Positions 1-5,911 of a stretch of DNA of 7,011 bases are shown in pieces (the first letter of the stretch is position 1; each line of letters starts with the position of its first letter). A model generated the notes under the pieces. The model was not told the DNA's origin. It saw only the letters and a program-made list of their open reading frames with translations, and did not search any database. The DNA lies in NCBI GenBank assembly GCA_038259855.1, contig JBBSOJ010000177.1:1-7011 (forward strand). The letters run 5' to 3'. The translations under genes and the position numbers were made by a program. The stretch comes from JBPOFM01 sp038259855 (lineage in GTDB: Bacteria; Bacteroidota; Bacteroidia; Flavobacteriales; Flavobacteriaceae).

Positions 1-522
1 AATAATATCAGTAAACTCCGTACGGTACAAGCCAATCTCGGCCGAACCTTGTACACATCTACACTTCAACCAAAAAATTTAATAAAAGCACTAAAGCGCT
101 GTGATGTTGCCATCGGAGCTGTTAGAGGTTTAAATAGAGCGCCAGTAGTAGTTACAGAAGCCATGGTAAACACCATGAAAGCTGGTGCTGTCATTATCGA
201 TGTTAGTATTGATATGGGTGGTTGTTTTGAAACCAGCGAAATAACCAGTCATGATAATCCTACTTTTGTCTATAATGGCATCACTCATTATTGTGTCCCC
301 AATATTCCTGCAAGATATTCTCGGTCTGCATCCGTATCCATAAGTAATATATTTACACCGTATCTTCTTAAAATTGCCGAGGATGGCGGTATTGAAAATG
401 CCTTGCGTTTTGATAGAGGTTTAAAAAATGGATTGTATTTTTACCACGGCATTTTAACAAGTAAACCTATAGCAGATTGGTTCGACCTGACGTATAGTGA
501 TGCAAATTTGTTGATTTTTTAA
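1..522 (+). CDS. ald: Alanine dehydrogenase, C-terminal part (5' end outside window)
   Basis: Alanine dehydrogenase catalyses the NAD-dependent, reversible oxidative deamination of L-alanine to pyruvate and ammonium in the cytoplasm. The frame is open from base 1, so the 173 visible residues are the C-terminal part of a protein that is normally about 370-400 residues; the catalytic N-terminal half is off the window. Visible are the end of the Rossmann NAD-binding domain with CDVAIGAV (about residues 34-41), APVVVTEAMV (47-56), and the family signature DVSIDMGGCFET (67-78), whose second Asp corresponds to the conserved catalytic Asp of the DQGG motif. VPNIPARYSRSAS (about 103-115) is the counterpart of the VPN-(I/M)-P...RTS segment. 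The closing helix region ends ADWFDL and then a short tail. A TTG at 49 is an internal leucine codon, not a start. The next gene lies 62 bp downstream in the same direction, so co-transcription is likely. The related transhydrogenase alpha subunit is less likely, as no membrane segment follows. Confidence 0.93.
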   Translation, partial: NNISKLRTVQANLGRTLYTSTLQPKNLIKALKRCDVAIGAVRGLNRAPVVVTEAMVNTMKAGAVIIDVSIDMGGCFETSEITSHDNPTFVYNGITHYCVPNIPARYSRSASVSISNIFTPYLLKIAEDGGIENALRFDRGLKNGLYFYHGILTSKPIADWFDLTYSDANLLIF

Positions 523-584
523 AATTGATACGTTGAGACTGAAATTGGTTAAATGCCTGAATCCCTTTAAACATCAAATACTAA

Positions 585-962
585 ATGAAATTTATTCATC
601 GCATTGGCTACTATCTTGGTGGTTTTTCTATAGGTCTGATTCTTTTGACATTTTTTTTAAGAGGCAAGAAAACCTCTTGTGATTACGGACCCAATGCCCG
701 AACTACCAAAAATATAGCAAACAAGAAGAAATCGTATTCTGATGAGGCCTATGTAGTGATGGATAATTATCGCATGGATACGCTGACTGTTTCGAACTTA
801 ATTCGATTTGGAGAAGTTGATTTTTCAAAGAGCGATACTAAATCTGAAGGATGCAAAACCTATTACATAGATAATTCTTTCAAGAATGACGAATTTCAAT
901 TGACCGTAGACAATTGCGATTCAACAGTGTTGGTAAGGACCATAAAATTAATAAATAACTAG
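585..962 (+). CDS. Small single-pass membrane protein, DUF4258-like, function unknown
   Basis: The product has 125 residues. Residues about 7-25 (IGYYLGGFSIGLILLTFFL) form one hydrophobic helix, followed by the basic stretch RGKK (26-29) and then SCDYGPNAR (31-39). Basic residues flank both sides of the helix, so the topology cannot be settled by eye. There is no lipobox, so Cys32 is not a lipoprotein cysteine. After a polar linker, residues about 55-123 form a small alpha-plus-beta domain with a FGEVDFSKSD turn (75-84) and two more cysteines (C90, C111). The pattern of that domain, helix, short GEV strand, then strands ending in VRTIKLI, resembles the DUF4258 family as I remember it; this is recall, not a search. 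Similar small proteins with the SCDYGPNAR segment are, as far as I recall, common in flavobacteria behind alanine dehydrogenase. It starts 62 bp after ald with no visible terminator or promoter box between, which suggests one transcript. Some DUF4258 relatives share a fold with small RNase-like toxins, but nothing here shows catalysis. Confidence 0.82.
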   Translation: MKFIHRIGYYLGGFSIGLILLTFFLRGKKTSCDYGPNARTTKNIANKKKSYSDEAYVVMDNYRMDTLTVSNLIRFGEVDFSKSDTKSEGCKTYYIDNSFKNDEFQLTVDNCDSTVLVRTIKLINN

Positions 963-1004
963 TGCTTTTATAGCTGTATTTTACGCTGAAGAAACTACAT
1001 GAGG

Positions 1005-1037
1005 TTGGTATTTTGATTATCACACGTAATATTTTTG
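1005..1037 (+). promoter_or_regulatory. Candidate Bacteroidota promoter for the aminotransferase gene
   Basis: The sequence shows TTG at 1005-1007, 22 bases, then TATTTTTG at 1030-1037. This fits the published flavobacterial consensus TTG-N17-23-TAnnTTTG. It lies in the 164-bp gap 963-1126 and would give a leader of roughly 80 bases before the ATG at 1127. The rest of that gap shows no small gene, hairpin or repeat that I can support. AT-rich DNA yields such matches by chance, so the call is tentative. Confidence 0.4.
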
Positions 1038-1126
1038 ATAGCATTAAACATTGGTAAGTTATTATCTTAAACAAATAAGTTGCATTAAGTAAAGGTCGCA
1101 ATACAGTTCACTAATATTTTCTAACC

Positions 1127-2251
1127 ATGAAATCGAAGATATGGCTTTCATCACCGCATATGAGTGGCCGTGAGCAATCATATATTAAGGAGGCTTTTGA
1201 CACAAATTGGATAGCTCCGATAGGACCTAATGTTACTAATTTTGAGAATGACATCGAAAACTATCTAGGACAAAACACGCATGTTGCCGCGCTAAATTCA
1301 GGAACGTCTGCTTTGCATTTGGCCTTGAATCTCCTCGGAGTCACCAATGGAGATGAAGTTATTTGTCAGACTAAAACATTTTCAGCTACAGCCTTTCCAA
1401 TCGTTTATCTTGGTGCTACACCTATTTTTGTTGATAGTGAATCTGACACTTGGAATATTTGCCCAATTCAACTTGAAATAGCTATAAAGGATAGGCTTTC
1501 AAAAGGATTTAAGCCAAAAGCAATCATTGCTGTACATCTTTATGGCATGCCTTACAAAGTGAATGAAATTACAACAGTAGCTTTAAAATACGACATTCCA
1601 ATAGTTGAAGACAGCGCGGAATCTTTTGGAAGTCGGTATAAGGACGAAAAATGTGGAACCTTCGGTGATTTGGCAATCTTATCTTTTAATGGCAATAAAA
1701 TTATAACAACTTCAGGTGGTGGCGCCTTAATCACCAAAGGATTGGATCAAAAGAATAAAGCTATTTTCTTGGCCACTCAAGCAAGAGATGTTGCGGCTCA
1801 TTATTTGCATTCAGAAATTGGATATAACTATAGGTTGTCCAACATACTGGCAGGTATCGGACGTGGACAAATGACTGTTCTTGATGATCACGTGGAAAAA
1901 CGTCGTTCTAATTATGATTACTACAAGACCGAACTGAAATCAGAAACGTCCATTACATTTTTAGACGAACCCGAAGGTTACTACTCCAACCGTTGGTTGA
2001 CTTGTATTTTATTGCCTTCTGCGTCGATACGAGAAGCAGTTAGATTAAGGTTAGAAGAAGAAAATATTGAATCAAGACCTTTTTGGAAACCCATGCATCA
2101 ACAACCGATCTTCAAGAGCGCACCAAACTATTTAAATGGTATTTCTGATGAATTATTCGCTAGGGGTTTGTGCTTGCCCAGCGGATCAAATTTGACTCAA
2201 TCGGAATTGGATAGAGTCATACATACCGTTAAGAGCATTTTTGAAAGCTAG
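1127..2251 (+). CDS. PglE-like sugar aminotransferase (DegT/DnrJ/EryC1/StrS family)
   Basis: This is a complete 374-residue fold-type I PLP enzyme, of the usual family length. Such enzymes transfer the amino group of glutamate to a 4-keto nucleotide sugar, making amino sugars for surface glycans, lipopolysaccharide or glycoproteins. Visible are NSGTSALHLAL (57-67, phosphate and cofactor region), HLYGMP (137-142), EDSAESFGS (161-169, with Asp162 contacting the pyridine nitrogen) and SFNGNKIITTSGGGAL (186-201), where Lys191 forms the Schiff base. TQARD (217-221), YNYRLSNILAGIGRGQM (233-249), ESRPFWKPMHQQP and CLPSG near the end closely follow Campylobacter PglE, the UDP-4-keto-6-deoxy-GlcNAc aminotransferase of bacillosamine synthesis, as remembered. 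The substrate is therefore probably a UDP-4-keto-6-deoxy-HexNAc, but the family is broad and the exact sugar is an inference. No dehydratase, acetyltransferase or glycosyltransferase gene is visible beside it; it converges on proline dehydrogenase with a 27-bp gap. The ATG at 1127 begins right at the conserved IWLSSPHM start, so the start is secure. Confidence 0.93.
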   Translation: MKSKIWLSSPHMSGREQSYIKEAFDTNWIAPIGPNVTNFENDIENYLGQNTHVAALNSGTSALHLALNLLGVTNGDEVICQTKTFSATAFPIVYLGATPIFVDSESDTWNICPIQLEIAIKDRLSKGFKPKAIIAVHLYGMPYKVNEITTVALKYDIPIVEDSAESFGSRYKDEKCGTFGDLAILSFNGNKIITTSGGGALITKGLDQKNKAIFLATQARDVAAHYLHSEIGYNYRLSNILAGIGRGQMTVLDDHVEKRRSNYDYYKTELKSETSITFLDEPEGYYSNRWLTCILLPSASIREAVRLRLEEENIESRPFWKPMHQQPIFKSAPNYLNGISDELFARGLCLPSGSNLTQSELDRVIHTVKSIFES

Positions 2252-2278
2252 GTTCATCATTTCAATCTCTAATATAAT

Positions 2279-3451
2279 TTAAGATTTACGCCGTTTGCGC
2301 TCTTGCTTTATAAGATTAAGTTCTCTAGACGTTTGCCCTGCCACTGATGTGTTCTCTTCTGCCCGACGTATTAAGTAAGGCATAACATCTTTTACAGGAC
2401 CAAAAGGCACATACTTCGCAACATTGTAACCTTCAGCGGCCAAATTGAAGCTAATATGATCACTCATGCCGTATAGTTGTCCAAACCAAACCCTATTGTC
2501 CTTTTTATCAACATTCATTTGCTTCATAAGGTCAATGGAGTTATAGCAACTCTGCTCATTATGAGTTCCGATAAATACAGAAATAACATCCAGACGGTTC
2601 AAAATGTATTCCAACGTAGTGTTGAAATTAACATCAGTAGCTTCTTTATTGGCACAGATCGGAGAATCGTAGGACATTTCCTCCGCTCTATCGCGCTCCT
2701 TTTCCATATAGGCACCGCGTACAATTTTCACTCCAATTGTAAATCCGTCAGTTTTGGCACGTTCATATAATTCTTTCAAATATTCCAAACGATCCCAACG
2801 ATAGAGTTGAAGTGTGTTATAAACGATGGGGATCTCTTTATTGTAACGTCGCATCATCTCTTCACAAAGCTCATCGGCCGCGTTTTGCATCCAGCTTTCT
2901 TCACCATCAATCAACACCTCTACATCTTTTTCTTTAGCAAGTTTGCATACCGTATCAAAACGATTCACAACGCGCTCCCACTCCTGTTGTTCAGAATCGG
3001 ATAAAACCTTTCCTTCTCCAATTTTTTGATATAAATGAAATCTTCCAAATCCCGTAGGTTTGAACACGGCAATTGGCATGGCTTTTTTTTCATCTGAAAA
3101 TTTAATAATTTTCAATGTTTTTTCCATCGCAGCATCGAAACTTGCTTCATCTTCCTTTCCTTCAACTGAAAAATCCAATACCGAACAGACACTTTTTGTA
3201 TACATTTTATCGATGACGGGCAGACAATCTTCTTCATTGACACCCCCACAAAAATGATCGAATACGGTCGCTCTTATCAAACCCTCAACAGGTAAATGGG
3301 CTTTCAGTGCAAAGTTTGTAGCCGCAGTGCCAATACGTACCAATGGTTGATGGGAAATCATTTTGAAAAGAAAATAAGCTCTATCAAGTTCCGAATCACT
3401 TTTTAAATTGAATGCGACTTTTGTATTATCAAATAGTTGTTGACCTGCCAT
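2279..3451 (-). CDS. Proline dehydrogenase, monofunctional (PRODH domain)
   Basis: This FAD enzyme oxidises L-proline to delta-1-pyrroline-5-carboxylate, passing electrons to the quinone pool; it is the first step of proline catabolism. With the chosen start it has 390 residues and contains only the PRODH barrel, with no P5C dehydrogenase domain as in bifunctional PutA. Features: AVFKPTGFGR early in the barrel, VRGAYMEKE (about 244-252), GTHNEQS, LYGMSDH (about 327-333), and the closing RRAEEN (362-367), whose paired arginines and glutamate hold the proline carboxylate and amino groups in the family. The tail KQERKRRKS is strongly basic. An in-frame ATG at 3484 would add 11 residues (MNPYFCKYFST) but lies upstream of the -7 box TATTTTTG at 3468-3475, so the ATG at 3451, just before the conserved LFDNTKVAF, is preferred. 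The gene is divergent from aroB and convergent with the aminotransferase. The names putA or prodh are used for such genes; I leave the symbol open. The P5C dehydrogenase partner is not in the window. Confidence 0.94.
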   Translation of the reverse strand: MAGQQLFDNTKVAFNLKSDSELDRAYFLFKMISHQPLVRIGTAATNFALKAHLPVEGLIRATVFDHFCGGVNEEDCLPVIDKMYTKSVCSVLDFSVEGKEDEASFDAAMEKTLKIIKFSDEKKAMPIAVFKPTGFGRFHLYQKIGEGKVLSDSEQQEWERVVNRFDTVCKLAKEKDVEVLIDGEESWMQNAADELCEEMMRRYNKEIPIVYNTLQLYRWDRLEYLKELYERAKTDGFTIGVKIVRGAYMEKERDRAEEMSYDSPICANKEATDVNFNTTLEYILNRLDVISVFIGTHNEQSCYNSIDLMKQMNVDKKDNRVWFGQLYGMSDHISFNLAAEGYNVAKYVPFGPVKDVMPYLIRRAEENTSVAGQTSRELNLIKQERKRRKS

Positions 3452-3460
3452 AGTAGAAAA

Positions 3461-3476
3461 ATATTTGCAAAAATAT
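3461..3476 (-). promoter_or_regulatory. -7 box with overlapping inverted repeat in front of proline dehydrogenase
   Basis: On the minus strand TATTTTTG (plus-strand 3468-3475) matches the TAnnTTTG box of Bacteroidota promoters. The start codon at 3451 follows after about 16 bases, giving the short leader common in this group. No TTG is found at the expected 17-23 base spacing upstream. The box sits inside the inverted repeat ATATTT-gcaa-AAATAT (3461-3476), which could be an operator for an Lrp-type or other dimeric regulator; that role is an inference. Confidence 0.5.
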
Positions 3477-3483
3477 GGATTCA

Positions 3484-3517
3484 TTGGTTAATATATGATT
3501 TAAAACCGCTTATTTTG
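3484..3517 (+). promoter_or_regulatory. Weak candidate promoter for aroB
   Basis: TTG at 3484-3486 is followed after 23 bases by TTATTTTG at 3510-3517, which departs from TAnnTTTG at one position. It would leave a leader of about 25 bases before the ATG at 3545. It is the best match in the 93-bp divergent region, but with one mismatch and spacing at the limit of the consensus. Confidence 0.3.
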
Positions 3518-3544
3518 AAAGATCAAAACAAGGTATTTAACTTC

Positions 3545-4612
3545 ATGACATCCATAACAACTGACAACTATTCCGTTCATTTTAATAACAAGGCATATTC
3601 TGAACTCAATACGTATATTAAAACGCATCAATTTTCGAAACTATTTGTATTGGTTGATACCAATACGCATGACTATTGTCTGCCAAAATTCATGGGGCGA
3701 TTAGAAACAACACTCACTGTAGAAATTATAGAAATTGAGCCCGGAGAACACGAGAAAACCATTGAAACATGTGTTGGTGTATGGAACGCTTTGTCAGAAT
3801 TGGGTGCCGATCGTAAAAGCCTTATGATTAACCTCGGTGGAGGCGTCGTAACTGATTTAGGTGGCTTTGTCGCATCTACGTTCAAACGTGGCATCGCTTA
3901 CATCAACGTTCCAACATCATTATTGGCAATGGTAGATGCCTCTGTAGGTGGAAAAACTGGCGTGGATCTTGGAACGCTGAAAAACCAAGTCGGAGTCATA
4001 AATTCTGGTGATATTGTCGTAATTGATACCTCCTTTTTAGAAACCCTACCACAAAATCAATTAAAATCGGGTCTTGCAGAGATGCTTAAACATGGGCTGA
4101 TCAACAGCAGAAGTTATTGGAATCAACTTTCAGACCTTTCTAAATTGAATTTGGAAGATTTAGACCAATTGATTTATGATTCGGTCATCATAAAAAAAGA
4201 AATTGTCGCAAAAGATCCCTTTGAGAAAAACGAACGAAAATATCTGAATTTCGGCCATACGCTCGGACATGCCATTGAATCACTTTATTTGAGCGATCCT
4301 AACAAAATCGACTTATTGCATGGTGAAGCAATTGCTATAGGCATGATCATGGAGTGCTATCTATCGCAAAAACTTTTAGGTCTTCCTTCTGCGGATTGTG
4401 ACGAAGTAAAACGCGTTTTGCTTGACTTCTTTAAAAAAGTAGATATTTCTTCAACTGATCATGAAGCAATTATTGATTTGCTAAAGTTTGATAAGAAAAA
4501 TGAACACGGTAATGTCAACTTTGTGCTACTTCAACAAATCGGGCAGCCAAAAGTCGATTGTTTAGTTGAAAACAATCTCATAATAGATGCTTTCGATTAT
4601 TACAGACGTTGA
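3545..4612 (+). CDS. aroB: 3-dehydroquinate synthase
   Basis: AroB converts DAHP to 3-dehydroquinate, the second step of the shikimate pathway to aromatic amino acids, using NAD and a divalent metal, in the cytoplasm. The product is 355 residues, the normal length. Seen in order: PGEHEKT (66-72), the glycine-rich NAD site LGGGVVTDLGGFVAS (97-111), FKRGIAYINVPTSLLA (113-128), DASVGGKTGVD (131-141), GLAEMLKHG (176-184) with metal ligand Glu179, RKYLNFGHTLGHAIE (231-245) with Arg231, Asn235, metal ligand His238 and His242, and LLHGEAIAIGM with metal ligand His259. These match the active-site set known from the Aspergillus enzyme (E194, R264, N268, H271, H275, H287), so the enzyme should be active. 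The frame stays open upstream to a TTG at 3437, but those 36 codons overlap the start of divergent proline dehydrogenase and lack family similarity; the ATG at 3545 (MTSITTDNYSVHF) is right. No other shikimate gene is adjacent, as is usual in this group. Confidence 0.97.
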   Translation: MTSITTDNYSVHFNNKAYSELNTYIKTHQFSKLFVLVDTNTHDYCLPKFMGRLETTLTVEIIEIEPGEHEKTIETCVGVWNALSELGADRKSLMINLGGGVVTDLGGFVASTFKRGIAYINVPTSLLAMVDASVGGKTGVDLGTLKNQVGVINSGDIVVIDTSFLETLPQNQLKSGLAEMLKHGLINSRSYWNQLSDLSKLNLEDLDQLIYDSVIIKKEIVAKDPFEKNERKYLNFGHTLGHAIESLYLSDPNKIDLLHGEAIAIGMIMECYLSQKLLGLPSADCDEVKRVLLDFFKKVDISSTDHEAIIDLLKFDKKNEHGNVNFVLLQQIGQPKVDCLVENNLIIDAFDYYRR

Positions 4613-4614
4613 TT

Positions 4615-4765
4615 TAAATTTTGCAAAAGTAGTGTTCAGAACCCAAAAAACAACAGCTTAAAACTACTCACTTTAAAACAAAAACGACATAGATTCGCAA
4701 AATTTATCCGTACCAAAACGATGATGGCTTTTACTTTCAAATTCGACAGAGTAACACTAGCTTTT
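4615..4765. repeat. Convergent gap with long-range inverted repeats
   Basis: The 151-bp region between the ends of aroB (+) and the dinB-like gene (-) holds no gene and no recognisable intrinsic terminator. It does hold a perfect 10-bp inverted repeat, TAAATTTTGC at 4615-4624 and its complement at 4697-4706, and an imperfect one, AAAAGTAGTGTT at 4625-4636 against AACACTAGCTTTT at 4753-4765 (one bulged base). The two pairings cross, so they cannot form one simple hairpin. Chance in AT-rich DNA remains a real explanation. Confidence 0.35.
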
Positions 4766-5279
4766 ATAAATATTTTGCCTTAATCACTTCACAATGATGA
4801 TTTTCATGCCCCATAATGATAAATCCTGCTGCTCTAACCGAAAGTTTGTGATTGCTTGCAAGTCCTATATTTTGTAAGCTGGAATCGTCAAAACTTTTAA
4901 AAAGTGAGATTGTAGCATTCCTCACATCCGTATATTCTTGCAACAAATCTTCACGCGAACGTTCATTGGCCCTACTTTCAGGGACATACTCATCTTGATC
5001 GAAACCTGGGAGCGCGGTCTGATCATTTCGAGCGATTCTTAATGCACGATACGCAAAGATGCGCTCGGTATCAATTAAATGAAGAATGACCTCCTTAATG
5101 GTCCATTTGCCAGCTTCATAACGGTATTCTAATTTTGATTCAGGGATATTTTTCAGGAAATCAATGACCGTCTGATGATTTTCTTTGAAACCATTTTGTA
5201 GATTCAAGTGATTCGATTTATTGACGTATGGTTGATAGAAGTTATGGTATTCGTGCGGTTGTAATTGGTTATTGGTCAT
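4764..5279 (-). CDS. DinB-superfamily protein (DinB/YfiT-like putative metalloenzyme)
   Basis: The product has 171 residues, normal for the family. DinB-like proteins are four-helix bundles that bind a metal through three histidines; characterised members include thiol S-transferases that use bacillithiol or mycothiol, while many have no assigned role. The diagnostic segments are present: WTIKEVILHLIDTER (59-73) with ligand His67, and GFIIMGHENHHCEVIK (152-167) with ligands His158 and His162. ALPGFDQDEYV (89-99) and the following NERSREDL are typical of the YfiT-like DinB_2 branch. The His triad is intact, so metal binding is expected; the substrate is not evident. Despite the name there is no tie to the DNA polymerase DinB. 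It is cytoplasmic, with no signal or membrane segment. It lies 81 bp downstream of the Lrp-type gene but behind that gene's terminator, so it is probably transcribed separately; no clear TAnnTTTG box is seen in the 30 bases between terminator and start. Confidence 0.88.
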   Translation of the reverse strand: MTNNQLQPHEYHNFYQPYVNKSNHLNLQNGFKENHQTVIDFLKNIPESKLEYRYEAGKWTIKEVILHLIDTERIFAYRALRIARNDQTALPGFDQDEYVPESRANERSREDLLQEYTDVRNATISLFKSFDDSSLQNIGLASNHKLSVRAAGFIIMGHENHHCEVIKAKYL

Positions 5280-5302
5280 ACAGATCGTTTAAATTTTATT
5301 AT

Positions 5303-5338
5303 TAAAAAAACCCTTCATGAAATAACTAATGAAGGGTT
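5303..5338 (-). terminator. Intrinsic terminator of the Lrp/AsnC-family gene
   Basis: Read on the minus strand, a perfect 10-bp stem AACCCTTCAT (complement of 5329-5338) and ATGAAGGGTT (complement of 5309-5318) with a 10-base loop is followed directly by a T run (complement of the A run at 5304-5310). It sits 22 bases after the stop of the regulator gene. The A/T asymmetry makes it a terminator for the minus strand only. It separates the regulator from the dinB-like gene. Confidence 0.88.
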
Positions 5339-5360
5339 CAATTTATTTATACTTTTTAGA

Positions 5361-5840
5361 TTACATGTCGTTAAAAATAGTGTGCATCAAACGTTTTTTA
5401 TCATTAATACTTTCTTCCAAAGAAATCATGGTCTCTGTTCTGTAAACACCTTCAATCTCATCTAACATAAAAATTATTTCTTTTGCATGTGTAGTATTCT
5501 TTGCACGGATTTTGCAAAATACATTGAATTTTCCAGTCGTAATGTGAGCGACCGTTACATAAGGAATGCTATTGATACGCTCTAACACAAATTGGGTTTG
5601 AGACGTATTGTTTAAAAACAAGCCAATGTAAGCAATAAAGGAATATCCTAGTTTTTTATAATCTAACGTAAGTGACGAACCCTGAATAATACCGGCTTCC
5701 TCCATTTTTTTGACTCGAACATGAACCGTTCCAGCAGATATGACTAATTTTTTAGCGATATCCGTAAAAGGGATTCTAGTGTTTTCAATTAACATATCTA
5801 GAATTTGATGATCTATTTCATCTAATTTGAATTTTGCCAT
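5361..5840 (-). CDS. Lrp/AsnC-family transcriptional regulator
   Basis: The product has 159 residues, the typical size of the family. Residues about 6-52 form the winged helix-turn-helix: LDEIDHQILDMLIENTR, then FTDIAKKL and the recognition helix around SAGTVHVRVKKMEEAGII (35-52). Residues about 66-143 form the RAM effector-binding and oligomerisation domain, with YVTVAHITTGKFNVFCKI (94-111). At the usual GxxD position of the RAM motif this protein has Asn106. Members assemble as dimers to octamers or hexadecamers, bind amino acids and regulate amino-acid metabolism, often including their own gene. The ATG at 5840 is preceded by an A-rich leader and a -7 box at 5866-5873, and the gene ends at a clear terminator, so it can form a single-gene unit. 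The M14 peptidase gene lies 71 bp upstream in the same direction with no terminator seen, so read-through into this gene is possible. The target genes and ligand are not shown by the sequence; proline dehydrogenase and alanine dehydrogenase nearby are plausible targets. Confidence 0.95.
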   Translation of the reverse strand: MAKFKLDEIDHQILDMLIENTRIPFTDIAKKLVISAGTVHVRVKKMEEAGIIQGSSLTLDYKKLGYSFIAYIGLFLNNTSQTQFVLERINSIPYVTVAHITTGKFNVFCKIRAKNTTHAKEIIFMLDEIEGVYRTETMISLEESINDKKRLMHTIFNDM

Positions 5841-5857
5841 CTTTGTTTTTTCTTTAA

Positions 5858-5873
5858 ATTTTTTACAAAAATA
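5858..5873 (-). promoter_or_regulatory. -7 box with overlapping inverted repeat in front of the Lrp-type gene
   Basis: TATTTTTG on the minus strand (5866-5873) matches TAnnTTTG and lies 25 bases before the ATG at 5840. No TTG stands at 17-23 bases upstream; the nearest TTTG (complement of 5900-5903) is 26 bases away. The inverted repeat ATTTTT-tac-AAAAAT (5858-5872) overlaps the box and would suit autoregulation, a common habit of Lrp proteins. AT-rich repeats of this size also arise by chance. Confidence 0.5.
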
Positions 5874-5911
5874 ATGGAAATTAGTTGAAGATAAAGCATC
5901 AAAACGAACAT

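Noticed and set aside
707..714. TATTTTTG box on the minus strand inside the small membrane protein gene
   Set aside because: It lies within coding sequence and no minus-strand gene follows; such an 8-mer is expected by chance in AT-rich DNA.
880..1101. Open frame of 73 codons on the minus strand overlapping the end of the small membrane protein gene
   Set aside because: No recognisable domain, composition typical of antisense reading of AT-rich DNA, and it overlaps a better-supported gene and a likely promoter region.
2477..3257. Three plus-strand open frames (2477-2770, 2807-3004, 3060-3257) inside proline dehydrogenase
   Set aside because: They are antisense to a strongly supported gene whose motifs run through the whole region; none shows a family motif.
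5309..5338. Hairpin as a repeat, attachment site or bidirectional terminator
   Set aside because: A single copy in the window, T run on the minus-strand side only, and placement right after a stop codon fit a one-way intrinsic terminator.
5265..5465. Plus-strand open frame spanning the start of the dinB-like gene, the terminator and the end of the Lrp-type gene
   Set aside because: It covers a clear minus-strand terminator and the ends of two real genes and has no recognisable sequence.
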